From: Bog-1198 sp963727045 | GTDB lineage: Bacteria > Pseudomonadota > Gammaproteobacteria > Steroidobacterales > Steroidobacteraceae | DNA length: 64,000 bases | NCBI GenBank assembly: GCA_963727045.1 | Contig: CAVSES010000002.1 | Span: 1,302,001 to 1,366,000, forward strand | Direction: 5' to 3' | In this document: positions 52,090 through 60,918 of the stretch, in pieces | Layout of the letters: each line of letters starts with the position of its first letter | Numbering within the stretch: position 1 is the stretch's first letter | Translations under genes and position numbers: made by a program | Notes under the pieces: model-generated | The model's database searches: none | Seen by the model: the letters and a program-made list of their open reading frames with translations, nothing else | What the model was told of the DNA's origin: nothing

Positions 52090-53325
52090 ACCTGCCGCTT
52101 CCTCGATCCGATAGCGCCAATAGGCGGTTGGCGAATCATCGGCAAAATCCGCATCGACGGATGCGTTCGACCAAGCAGCCGCAAAATATTCGATTACCGC
52201 GCGAGCCGGCGCGACGCGCGCCGGCATGCGCAACTCGACGCTTGCGGTGAGGTTGAGGTCGCCGAGATCCCGGCGGGTGAAATTCGCGGACCCCATGTTC
52301 ATCCAAATGTCTGCGCGGTGACGGACCACGAGAAGCGGGGAATACGATGCTTCTTGGCCGCCGGCATACCAACGGACCTCGATGCGCCCGCCGCCGTCGC
52401 GGAGCAGCTCGGCGGCCACTGCGCGGTTGGGCGATGCGTCGCGTCCCAAGATCACCTGCAGGCGCGTGCCGCGGGCAGCAGCGCCGACAGCCGCCGCGAC
52501 CAGACGCCGTTCGCTGAAGGTTTGCACGGCGATGCCGATGTGATCTCCGGCGCCGGTCGTTCCGATGGCGTCGAGCAATGCGGTCTCGATCGCGCTCTCG
52601 GTGAGAAAACGAGCATCGATCGAACCCACGCCGCGGCCGTTCATTTCGGGGTCCGCCGGCAGGCGATCGTCGTCCGTCGACCACGCGGCAACCTTGAGTT
52701 CGCCGTCGATCATCGCGCGCGCCAGCGATCCCCGCAGTGTGAGACTCGCGGCGGCGCCGGCGGGCGAAATGACGGCGGTCCAGCCTCCGGCGCCGTCGTC
52801 GGCAACAACGAATTGGCGAAGATCGGACTTGTGGTTTTGCATGCGCAACCATGCCGGAAGCGCTGCCCGCTCCGGTGTTTCGTAGAACGGGTCGCTCCAC
52901 CACGCGAACGCAAGACGCCACAACCCCGTGTACAGAGGGTTCGAGTCGCGCAATCGGTCGAGCCGCACGCGCGCCACGATGATGCCGGCTTGTTCCAGGG
53001 CGGTGAGGGTCGGTGAGGGCGTGCCGCCGAACGCCTCGTTGCGGGGGTCCGTCACGATCACGATCTTGAGATGGGGCCTCTGGCGTTTCCGGTCCAACAG
53101 GCGTCGCGCAAGTTCGCGGGTGACCGGGGATCGATCCGCCACGATCAACTGTTCCGCATGATCGATGACGGACACGTCGCGCGCGAGGTCATCGCGATGC
53201 CGCGGCGCCTCGACGATGAAATCGACGTCCCCTTCGGACAGGCGGGAGACTTGCGAGACGATATGAGTTCCCGGCGGCAGCGGCTTCGCCGAATTCCAAA
53301 AGACCACCGCCAGCCACGCGGCCAA
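52075..53325 (-). CDS. phospholipase-D-like protein with degenerate HKD motifs
   Basis: About 416 residues with an N-terminal hydrophobic anchor and two PLD-like halves. The second active-site region reads VVRHRADIWMNMGSANFTRRD: the GSANF context is kept, but the catalytic lysine of HxKxxxxD is alanine and the aspartate is asparagine; the first half (NHKSDLRQFVVADD) is also atypical. Classical phospholipase chemistry is therefore doubtful. The standard start is a TTG at 53325, but an AGGAG site lies six bases before an in-frame ACG at 53358, which would add a basic residue before the hydrophobic anchor. Its 3' end overlaps the lipoprotein gene by 15 bases on the other strand. Confidence 0.7.
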   Translation of the reverse strand: MAAWLAVVFWNSAKPLPPGTHIVSQVSRLSEGDVDFIVEAPRHRDDLARDVSVIDHAEQLIVADRSPVTRELARRLLDRKRQRPHLKIVIVTDPRNEAFGGTPSPTLTALEQAGIIVARVRLDRLRDSNPLYTGLWRLAFAWWSDPFYETPERAALPAWLRMQNHKSDLRQFVVADDGAGGWTAVISPAGAAASLTLRGSLARAMIDGELKVAAWSTDDDRLPADPEMNGRGVGSIDARFLTESAIETALLDAIGTTGAGDHIGIAVQTFSERRLVAAAVGAAARGTRLQVILGRDASPNRAVAAELLRDGGGRIEVRWYAGGQEASYSPLLVVRHRADIWMNMGSANFTRRDLGDLNLTASVELRMPARVAPARAVIEYFAAAWSNASVDADFADDSPTAYWRYRIEEAAGLSSF

Positions 53326-53367
53326 AAACGCCGGAACAATGAAATTCGCGCTGCGCGTAGATCGCTC

Positions 53368-55272
53368 CTAGTCCGGATGGGGAAACTTCGCTTCTGCCGC
53401 CTCGATCGCCGTGCCCACCTCCAACCACCGCGTCTCCACGTCGGCGGCATTGCGCGTCAGATCGGCATGCCGGGCCTGCAGCACGCCGTCCATGGGATCC
53501 CTGCAAAGCTGCGCTTCGATCAACGTTCGCTCGGCATCGATGGCAACGAGTCGTTTCTCGATCTGATCGAATTCGCGGCGCATCTCGGCCAAGCGGCCGC
53601 GTGATTCGGATGCGCCCTTTGATGCGGCTCGGGACAGAGCCCTGGTGTCGCGCGCCGGGACATTCTTCTTGACCGCCGCCGATTCCGCTTTGCCGCGCGA
53701 TCGCGAGCTTTGCTGGTAATCGTCCAGGTCGCCCTCGAAGGTCTCAAGCTTGCCGCCGTCCACCAGCCAGAGCGTATCCGCGACCGTTTTGATCAGATGA
53801 CGATCGTGGGACACGATCAGCATTCCGCCCTCGAAGCTCTGCAACGCCACTGTCAGCGCCTGGCGCATGTCGATGTCGAGATGATTGGTCGGTTCATCCA
53901 ACAACAGGAGATTCGGCCGCCGCGCCACCAGCAAGGCCAGGGTCAGGCGTGCCTTTTCACCGCCCGAAAATCGACCGACCGTCTCGAATGCGCGATCGCC
54001 CTCGAACCCGAATCTGCCCAGCGCATCGCGCACGCGCTGCTCATCGCCCTTGGCAAAGTCTGCTCCGGCCAAATTGCGCATGTGCCAGAAGGCATCGCAG
54101 TCGGGCCGCAGCTGTTCGAGCTGCTGCTGCGCGAAATAGCCAACGTTGAGGTCAGCGGCGGCAATGCGCCTTCCGGCGAGCGGTGCCGCTTCCCCGGCGA
54201 GCATCTTCGTCAGCGTGGACTTGCCCGCTCCGTTGGGTCCGAGCAATGCAATGCGATCGAGGGGTCCGATGGATACATTGACATGGTCGACGATACGGGT
54301 GCTCCCATGGCCGCAGGCGCCATCCTCGATCGTGAGCAAGGGCCGCGGCGTCTTGAGGGGCGGCGCAAATTCGAACTCGAACGGGCTGTCGACGTGCGCA
54401 GGCACGATGCGTTCCATTCGCTCCAGCATCTTCAGCCGGCTTTGCGCCTGACGCGACTTGGTGGCGCTCGCGCGGAAGCGGTTCACGAAGGAAGTGATTT
54501 CCGCCACGCGTCTCGCCTGCCGCGCCTGAAGGACCCGTTGAAGCGCCAGTTCCTCGGCGCGTTTCTCCTCGAACTGGGAGTAGTTGCCCGAGTAGGCGCG
54601 GATGTCGCGATTCTCGATGTGCAGCACCCTGTCGATGATCGCATCGAGGAACTCTCTGTCGTGCGAAATCATCAGCAGGGTGCCGGGAAAGCTCGTCAGC
54701 CAATCCTCCAGCCAGACGATCGCATCGAGATCCAGATGGTTGGTTGGCTCATCGAGCAGCAGCAGGTCGGCGCGTGAACAGAGCGCGCGGGCCATCGCCA
54801 ATCGAACCCGCCAGCCGCCCGAGAACTGCGCAACCCCGCGCCGGTGATCCGCGGTTTTGAAACCGAGCCCATGCATGATGGCCGCCGCCCGCGACGCGGC
54901 GCGATAGCCGTCGATTGCCTGAAGCGACGCATGGCTTTCGGCGAGCGCCATGGGCGCATCGCGGGCCTGCGCATCCGCAATGGCTGCGAGCACGCTGCGC
55001 AGCTCCGCGTCGCCATCCAGAACGAACTCGATCGCTTCGCGATCGCTCGCGGCGATTTCCTGCTCGACGTGCGCGATCTTGAGGTTGGCAGGCCGGTCGA
55101 TGTCGCCGCGGTCGGGCGCGAGTTCGCCCAGTATCGCCGCGATCAGACTGGACTTGCCAGTCCCGTTCGCGCCCGTGATGCCGACCTTGTTGCCGCGGTA
55201 GACGGTGAAATTCACGTGCTCGAACAGCGGCTGCGGACCGCGCCGCAGGGTGAGATCCCGAGCAGATAACAC
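53368..55272 (-). CDS. ABC-F family ATPase (YheS/Uup-like)
   Basis: A 634-residue soluble protein with two ABC cassettes: Walker A GANGTGKSS near 34-42 and GPNGAGKST near 342-350, signatures FSGGWRVRLA and FSGGEKARL, DEPTNHLD in both, and a C-terminal coiled-coil extension. ABC-F proteins bind the ribosome and aid translation. The YheS/Uup subfamily is likely because of the charged C-terminal arm, though the exact branch is not certain. The start is a GTG at 55272. Confidence 0.93.
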   Translation of the reverse strand: MLSARDLTLRRGPQPLFEHVNFTVYRGNKVGITGANGTGKSSLIAAILGELAPDRGDIDRPANLKIAHVEQEIAASDREAIEFVLDGDAELRSVLAAIADAQARDAPMALAESHASLQAIDGYRAASRAAAIMHGLGFKTADHRRGVAQFSGGWRVRLAMARALCSRADLLLLDEPTNHLDLDAIVWLEDWLTSFPGTLLMISHDREFLDAIIDRVLHIENRDIRAYSGNYSQFEEKRAEELALQRVLQARQARRVAEITSFVNRFRASATKSRQAQSRLKMLERMERIVPAHVDSPFEFEFAPPLKTPRPLLTIEDGACGHGSTRIVDHVNVSIGPLDRIALLGPNGAGKSTLTKMLAGEAAPLAGRRIAAADLNVGYFAQQQLEQLRPDCDAFWHMRNLAGADFAKGDEQRVRDALGRFGFEGDRAFETVGRFSGGEKARLTLALLVARRPNLLLLDEPTNHLDIDMRQALTVALQSFEGGMLIVSHDRHLIKTVADTLWLVDGGKLETFEGDLDDYQQSSRSRGKAESAAVKKNVPARDTRALSRAASKGASESRGRLAEMRREFDQIEKRLVAIDAERTLIEAQLCRDPMDGVLQARHADLTRNAADVETRWLEVGTAIEAAEAKFPHPD

Positions 55273-55281
55273 GGCGAATCG

Positions 55282-57759
55282 CTACGAAGACAGTCTGATC
55301 GGACGCAGCACCGTGGGAACGCACAATTTCGCGTGGTGGGCCGCTCCGCCCGCCTGCGCGGACAGGATGCCGAGCAGCTTGTTCGCCTCCATGGCATCCC
55401 CGAACAAGCGCCCCTGGGCGTAGTAGCACCCGTGCCTGCGCAGGAACTCGAGCTGTTCGCTCGCTTCGACGCCTTCGGCGATCACCTCGAGATCAAGGCT
55501 CTTGCCCATGTCGATGATGGTGCGCACGATGGCTGCATCGTCCGAATCGACGGCAACGTCGCGTACGAATGACTGGTCGATCTTCAGAGTACCGATCGGA
55601 AACTGCTGCAACGCCGACAACGACGAATACCCGGTGCCGAAATCGTCGATGGCCAGGTTCAGGCCCATGGCATACAGCTCGTTCAAGAGCCCGATGGTGC
55701 GCTTCGGATCGGTCATCAAGGTCGTTTCGGTGACTTCAAGTTCGAAGCATGTGGGAGAAACGTTGTGCTTGCGGAATATGCCGCGGCAGCGCGCGATGAA
55801 GCTCGACTGTTTGAGCTGGCGCAGCGACAGGTTGATCGCGATGCGGCCCGGTTCCGGCACGATCTTCTGCCATTCCCGGTAATCCGAGCACACTCGGTTC
55901 AGGACCCACTCGCCGATGTCCAGTATCAGGCTGGTCTCTTCGGCGAGAGGGATGAACTGCGAGGGCGAAATGTCGCCGTGGCCGGGCAGGCGCCAGCGCA
56001 GCAGCGCCTCCGCGCCGACCACGCGGCCGTCCCGCAGGTCGACTTTGGATTGATACAGGATGACGAGTTCATCCCGTTCGAGCGCGCGCCGCAGCTTGCT
56101 CTTCAACATCAGTCTTTCGACCGCAGCGGCATTCATCTCGGGCACATAGAAGGCGCAGGAATTGCCGCCGTTCTGTTTCGAGTGGTACATCGCGGCGTCG
56201 GCATTGCGGATCAAGTCGATCACGTTCTCCGCATCGTAGGGACAGATGGCGACGCCGACGCTGGCGGTCAGGTATACCTCTTGTTGGTTCACGTAGAACG
56301 TGCGGCTGATCTCGTCGAGCAAGGTGCGCGCGAGGGCGCCGATGCTCGCCCGATTGTCGACCTCCATCGGCAGATCGTCGATGAACATGGCGAACTCGTC
56401 GCCCGCCAGGCGGCCAATGACGGTGTCCTTGCTCAAGTTCCTGGTGAGGCGTTCGCTCAGCAGCTCCAAGGTGCGGTCGCCCGCCGCATGGCCGAAGGTG
56501 TCGTTGACCTCCTTGAACCGGTCCAAATCCAGATATAGAAGCGCGAGCGAGCGCTGCGCGCGCCTCGCGCGCGCGATGGCCTGCTGCAGCAGATGCTGAA
56601 ACTGCATGCGGTTCGGCATCTTGGTGAGGGTGTCGTAGCGCGCGAGATACCGGATGCGACGCTCGGCGCGCTTGCGCTCGGTAATGTTGCGGGCGACGTA
56701 GATGTTGCCCTGGAACTGCGGATCTTCCGAGGTGATGGCCGAGCTCGCCATGGACACGGGAATGGTCTGCCCGCTCGCGGTGCGCAGCACCGTCTCGCGC
56801 GCCTCCGGCGCCGAGTTCGGCAAATTGAAGGCGCTGCGGTGCACTTCATCGATGAAACTGACCAACGGCTTTCCGATCAAGTCCGCTTCCTGGTACCCGA
56901 GCAACCTTTGGGTGGCCTCGTTGCAGCTCTTCACGATGCCGTCCGGCGACGTCACCAAAACGGCATCGCTCAGGCTGTTGAGCACGGTGTTGAGATAGTT
57001 CTTGGTGATCGTGGTTTCGTTCAACTTCTGCCGCATGCGTTCGAGCGCGAACTGCAGGTCGCCGAGTTCATCCTGCCGGACCACGGCCAGCGGCCGGGTG
57101 TAATCGCCCTGGCCGATCCGGTCGGCGCTCTTTACGAGTGCGATGATGGGCCCCGACAACTGCCTGGCAATGAACCAGGCACCGGCCAATCCCAGGACGA
57201 GAAGGGGCAGCGTGATGCCCGCAAAAAAGCCCCGCATGCGCTTGATCTGCATGCCCTGCTGGCCTTCCAGCTGCTTGCCGATGCTGGCCAGCGTTTCGCG
57301 CATCTCGGCGCGGCTTACCGAGATCCGCAAGGTGCCGACCCGCTGAACCGGCGCCGAAACCAGGTTCGAGTGGATGGTGCTCTGGAAGACGAACCAGTCG
57401 CCGGGCACCCGCGGCGCGGGTTCGCCGCGGCTGAACAACACCGTGCCGTGCGCATCCAATACCTCGACCCTTTCGATGTCGCGCTCGTCGAGCAGCCGCT
57501 CGGCGATCGAGGCCACGGCAGGCTTGTTGCCTGAACTCAGCGCGGGCGCGAGCGAGGTGACGGTGATCTCGGCGATGCTGCTCGCGCGAGTTTCGAGATC
57601 CGCTTCCAGTTTCTGGGCCACGGTGGCATAAGTGAGCTGGTTGACGTCCGCGGCATCGACCCGGTGCTCGTAGTACGACAGCCCCCCCAGGAGCATCGAC
57701 AGTACTGCGCCCACCGCCAGCGCGAGCAGCAAATACTTGGTCTTTAGGCTTCGCGCCAT
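55282..57759 (-). CDS. HAMP-PAS-GGDEF-EAL cyclic-di-GMP cyclase/phosphodiesterase
   Basis: An 825-residue membrane sensor: transmembrane helix at about 9-29, a periplasmic region of roughly 140 residues, a second helix near 177-195, HAMP (DRIGQGDYTRPL), PAS (about 255-370), GGDEF (about 380-540) with the active-type site AGDEF and DLDRFKEVNDTFGH, and EAL (about 555-800) with EALLRW, NLSLRQL, EVTETTL, DDFGTGYSS and AEGVE all intact. Both activities look possible, with the periplasmic and PAS domains as inputs. It lies ten bases downstream-side of the ABC-F gene on the same strand. Confidence 0.94.
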   Translation of the reverse strand: MARSLKTKYLLLALAVGAVLSMLLGGLSYYEHRVDAADVNQLTYATVAQKLEADLETRASSIAEITVTSLAPALSSGNKPAVASIAERLLDERDIERVEVLDAHGTVLFSRGEPAPRVPGDWFVFQSTIHSNLVSAPVQRVGTLRISVSRAEMRETLASIGKQLEGQQGMQIKRMRGFFAGITLPLLVLGLAGAWFIARQLSGPIIALVKSADRIGQGDYTRPLAVVRQDELGDLQFALERMRQKLNETTITKNYLNTVLNSLSDAVLVTSPDGIVKSCNEATQRLLGYQEADLIGKPLVSFIDEVHRSAFNLPNSAPEARETVLRTASGQTIPVSMASSAITSEDPQFQGNIYVARNITERKRAERRIRYLARYDTLTKMPNRMQFQHLLQQAIARARRAQRSLALLYLDLDRFKEVNDTFGHAAGDRTLELLSERLTRNLSKDTVIGRLAGDEFAMFIDDLPMEVDNRASIGALARTLLDEISRTFYVNQQEVYLTASVGVAICPYDAENVIDLIRNADAAMYHSKQNGGNSCAFYVPEMNAAAVERLMLKSKLRRALERDELVILYQSKVDLRDGRVVGAEALLRWRLPGHGDISPSQFIPLAEETSLILDIGEWVLNRVCSDYREWQKIVPEPGRIAINLSLRQLKQSSFIARCRGIFRKHNVSPTCFELEVTETTLMTDPKRTIGLLNELYAMGLNLAIDDFGTGYSSLSALQQFPIGTLKIDQSFVRDVAVDSDDAAIVRTIIDMGKSLDLEVIAEGVEASEQLEFLRRHGCYYAQGRLFGDAMEANKLLGILSAQAGGAAHHAKLCVPTVLRPIRLSS

Positions 57760-57864
57760 CGATTACACCGGCCGTTCGCGATCTTTACGATCAAAGGATG
57801 ATACCCGTTCACGCCAAACCCCATAAGGGGCCCGGTACAATCGGCCTTCCGATGGATCCGACAT

Positions 57865-58515
57865 ATGCGAATTGACATCTATTCCGATACCGTTTGTCCC
57901 TGGTGCTACCTGGGCAAACGCCGCTTCGACCTCGCGGTCGCCGCGCGACCGCATTATGAACCCCGCGTCACTTTACGGCCTTTCGAGCTGAATCCCGACC
58001 TGCCTCCCGAAGGCGTCGACCGCGCAAGCTATCTCGCCGCCAGAGCAGGGTCCCGGGCGCGGCTGGCGCAGGCCGAGGCCGAACTGAAGCGCCAGGGCGA
58101 AGCCAGCGGCATCGATTTTAGGTTCGATTTGATCCAGCGCATGCCGAACACGCGCCGGTCGCACCTCTTGATAGCCCATGCTGCCCGCTGCGGCCGCCAA
58201 GCAGCCGTCAATGATCGCATCATGCGGGCTTATTTCGAGGAGGGTTGCGATATCGGAGACATTGAGGTCCTGGTCCGCCTGGGGGTCGAAGGCGGGCTCG
58301 GTGAGCGGGAGGCGCGGTCGGCGCTCATCCTGCGATCGGGGCAGGACGGAGTGATCGCGGCCGAACGGCACGCCGCGGTCCTCGGGATCACCGGTGTCCC
58401 CACCTTCGTATTCGACGGCCAGTACACGATTTCTGGGGCGCAGGAGGTCGGAAGTCTCGCCCGGGTCTTTGACCAGGTTGCCGATTTTGCCGCCGCCCGC
58501 GATACGATTTCGTGA
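57865..58515 (+). CDS. DsbA family oxidoreductase, FrnE-like
   Basis: A 216-residue thioredoxin-fold protein with the active site CPWC at residues 11-14 and a helical insertion, ending with GVPTFVFDGQYTISGAQ (cis-proline loop). This matches FrnE-like DsbA-superfamily proteins, which are cytoplasmic disulfide isomerases implicated in stress resistance. No signal peptide is present. Its stop overlaps the GTG of the M15 peptidase gene by four bases. Confidence 0.92.
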   Translation: MRIDIYSDTVCPWCYLGKRRFDLAVAARPHYEPRVTLRPFELNPDLPPEGVDRASYLAARAGSRARLAQAEAELKRQGEASGIDFRFDLIQRMPNTRRSHLLIAHAARCGRQAAVNDRIMRAYFEEGCDIGDIEVLVRLGVEGGLGEREARSALILRSGQDGVIAAERHAAVLGITGVPTFVFDGQYTISGAQEVGSLARVFDQVADFAAARDTIS

Positions 58516-59186
58516 ATCCCGGCGAGCTCACAGGCCAGGTTCGCACGCACATCACGGACGTCGCTTACCCCAAGTGTGCGCTGCACAATCAGGTGGTCAC
58601 CGCCTTTCTAGCACTGCGCAAGGCGGCCCTCGCGGAAGGCTTCAATCTGGTGCCGCAGAGCAGTTTTCGCGACTTTTCGCGCCAATTGGCCATCTGGAAC
58701 GCAAAATTCAGCGGTGACAGGCCAATCTACGATGCATCGGGCCACCCCATCGATGCGAGCGGACTTGGCGCCGTCGAACGTGTCGAGGCGATTTTGCTAT
58801 GGTCCGCGCTGCCCGGAGCCAGTCGACACCACTGGGGGACCGATGTTGACCTCATCGACCGTGATGCCACGGCGCCGGATTACCAAGTAAAGCTCAGCCT
58901 GGAAGAGTTCGCGCCCGGCGGGCCGTATGCGGCGCTTGCGCGATGGCTGGAGAACCATGCGGGCCGGTTCGGATTCTTCCGCCCGTTTCGTGGTGTGCGG
59001 TCGGGCGTCCGGCCTGAACCCTGGCATTTCAGCTTTGCGCCGGTTGCCGACAACGCCCGGCGTGCGTTGAGCCCCGATGTGTTGCGGCGCACAATCGCAT
59101 CGGCGCCGATGTTGGGGAGGGAAGAGGTGCTCGCACGCCTCGATGAGCTGCATGCGCGCTATGTCGCGGCGATCGATTGGCCTTAG
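58512..59186 (+). CDS. M15 family D-alanyl-D-alanine carboxypeptidase (VanY-like)
   Basis: A 224-residue zinc peptidase with the ligands H106 and D113 in SRHHWGTDVD and E169/H172 in EPWHFSF. Such enzymes remove the terminal D-Ala from peptidoglycan stem peptides. No signal peptide is visible with this GTG start, so the protein may be cytoplasmic or use a noncanonical route. It is translationally coupled to the FrnE-like gene (GTGA). Confidence 0.9.
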   Translation: MNPGELTGQVRTHITDVAYPKCALHNQVVTAFLALRKAALAEGFNLVPQSSFRDFSRQLAIWNAKFSGDRPIYDASGHPIDASGLGAVERVEAILLWSALPGASRHHWGTDVDLIDRDATAPDYQVKLSLEEFAPGGPYAALARWLENHAGRFGFFRPFRGVRSGVRPEPWHFSFAPVADNARRALSPDVLRRTIASAPMLGREEVLARLDELHARYVAAIDWP

Positions 59187-59190
59187 GAGC

Positions 59191-60186
59191 CTAGGCCCAA
59201 AGGGCCTTGAGATGGTTCAGCATGAGGCCGCGGACCTGGCCCAATTGATTCTCGCTGGAGGTGAACAGCGGCGGGTTTCGCCGCAGCATCGGCCACCGCT
59301 CCGTGCGCAGAACCCGGTGCAGATAGCCGAGATTGCGGTCGATGGCTTCTAGGTAAGGATTCTTGCCGCCGAACAACGGTTCGACATACCGGTAGGCATG
59401 TTCGAATTCCCCTTCGAGCCGCTGCCGCCGCGTTTCACGCACGAATTCCGGAGTCTGCCGCAGGAGGTCCAGCCCCGAACTGTATCGAACCTGCAGGGCC
59501 CCGTCGGTACCCGTGGCAGCCGCGATTCCGCCGAGCACGAACTCCGGATACAGCCGGTCGCGGCACTTCTCGAGATAGCATCGATCCGCCATCTGCGCGA
59601 TCAAATCCGCGGTCCCCAGCAGATGCCCGAGTTTGCGATCGCGTCCATCGGCGAGCTGGATCTGGTCGAGTTTGATTTCATATCCGGTGAAATGCACGAC
59701 CCGGGTCGAAACAGGCACCCAAGTTTCCATGCCGATGGTCGGCAGGAACCGGGCAAGGAAGCGCGCGCTGCGCGTCACGTGATAAAGCGTGAATTCGGCG
59801 CCATTGCGATGCTGCCGGTCGCCGAACTCTCGAATATATCCGGCGTCATGAAACAAAGACGTCACCAACCCCATGACCGCCCGTTCGGCGCCGAAGCGCA
59901 TGCGCGGCTCGACGGTCCGTTCATAGCCCACCAGCAGGCGTGCCATGGCGAGGGTCATGTCCAAAGAATGCTGGCGGTCGTGATAGACGGTATCCACGCC
60001 GTGATAGCCGGGCATGCGGCCCGTGAACAGCTTGTCGAACTCTTCGAACGAAACGGCGACGCGATCGAACGGCTCGCCAGGATAGGCGGACGCGAACAGT
60101 TCGCGCACGGCCTCGGTCACCGCTGCGGTGGAACTGACTTGTACCGAGTTCGTAACGTCATAATCGTTACGGCGAAGGTCATGCAT
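59191..60186 (-). CDS. HD-domain phosphohydrolase
   Basis: A 331-residue protein with the HD signature: YHDRQHSLDMTLAMARLL near 68-85, LFHDAGY near 111-117, and downstream histidines, typical of HD metal-dependent phosphohydrolases of the cyclic-nucleotide phosphodiesterase type. No GYP motif is present, so it is not an HD-GYP cyclic-di-GMP hydrolase. The substrate is unknown. A 108-base spacer precedes it on its own strand. Confidence 0.85.
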   Translation of the reverse strand: MHDLRRNDYDVTNSVQVSSTAAVTEAVRELFASAYPGEPFDRVAVSFEEFDKLFTGRMPGYHGVDTVYHDRQHSLDMTLAMARLLVGYERTVEPRMRFGAERAVMGLVTSLFHDAGYIREFGDRQHRNGAEFTLYHVTRSARFLARFLPTIGMETWVPVSTRVVHFTGYEIKLDQIQLADGRDRKLGHLLGTADLIAQMADRCYLEKCRDRLYPEFVLGGIAAATGTDGALQVRYSSGLDLLRQTPEFVRETRRQRLEGEFEHAYRYVEPLFGGKNPYLEAIDRNLGYLHRVLRTERWPMLRRNPPLFTSSENQLGQVRGLMLNHLKALWA

Positions 60187-60294
60187 CAGGAGAGTCTAGG
60201 CTCTTGGCGACTCGGACGCTACGTGCTGGTTCTCCTTATCGCAACATCCGCAAGGCGCCTTCTAAGCTTATGTCAAAACCTGTACGGACGCCCG

Positions 60295-60918
60295 TCAATA
60301 GACCTTGATGCCGCCGAACTTATGTTTGACCCGGCGCGCGAGAGTGGCAAACCCTAGCCAGAATCCGCCCGCTAGCGCTGCGAGCATCGCCAGGACCAAA
60401 ATCCAAGGGCGCATCCAAGCCGCCGATGAAAGGCCTTCCATGGCGCTCGCGGCGGCAACGGGCGAGCTCCTCGCCGCGCCCGCCTCGGGACTCGCGGCCG
60501 TAGCGGCTGCCGCCCCGGTCACGCCGGCCGCATCGAGCTCCGCCTGCTTGGCCGCCAATTCGCGCTTGAGCTGCTCGACTTCGCTGCGTGCGGCCGCTTC
60601 GGCCAGCGCCGGCGTTGTCGCGCGGCTGCGGTCGAGTTCCTCTTCGAGCTGTTTGACCCGCACAGTGGCGGGTTCCCGGGTGGTCAGGTAGGAGGACTTG
60701 ACCCATCCGACGGTTCCATCGCCCAGGCGGACCTGGGTGAATTCTCCGATGGCGTTCAAGGTTTCCACGCGCGCACCGGAATGCAGCGTCGCCAGACGCT
60801 GGCCCTGGCTGTTCTGTTCCGCATAGACGCCGAGCACGAGTTCGTCGCTGACGTAGGCCGTCGCCGCCGCGGCGTTTGCCGCCGCCAGCAGCAACGCGAT
60901 GCCGGCCGCACATCTCAC
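60295..60918 (-). CDS. SH3-domain protein, YgiM-like
   Basis: A 207-residue protein beginning MRCAAGIALLLAAANAAAATA, a signal peptide, then a bacterial SH3 domain (LVLGVYAEQNSQGQRLATLHSG, GWVKSSYLT), a coiled coil (about 90-135) and a C-terminal transmembrane helix ending in a basic tail. Order and length match the YgiM/TIGR04211 family. The GTG start at 60918 overlaps the prlC stop by four bases, indicating coupling. Confidence 0.88.
   Translation of the reverse strand: MRCAAGIALLLAAANAAAATAYVSDELVLGVYAEQNSQGQRLATLHSGARVETLNAIGEFTQVRLGDGTVGWVKSSYLTTREPATVRVKQLEEELDRSRATTPALAEAAARSEVEQLKRELAAKQAELDAAGVTGAAAATAASPEAGAARSSPVAAASAMEGLSSAAWMRPWILVLAMLAALAGGFWLGFATLARRVKHKFGGIKVY

Noticed and set aside
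52930..52950. A tRNA T-loop-like GGTTCGAGTC.
   Set aside because: It lies in the coding frame of the PLD-like gene, with no acceptor or anticodon stems around it.
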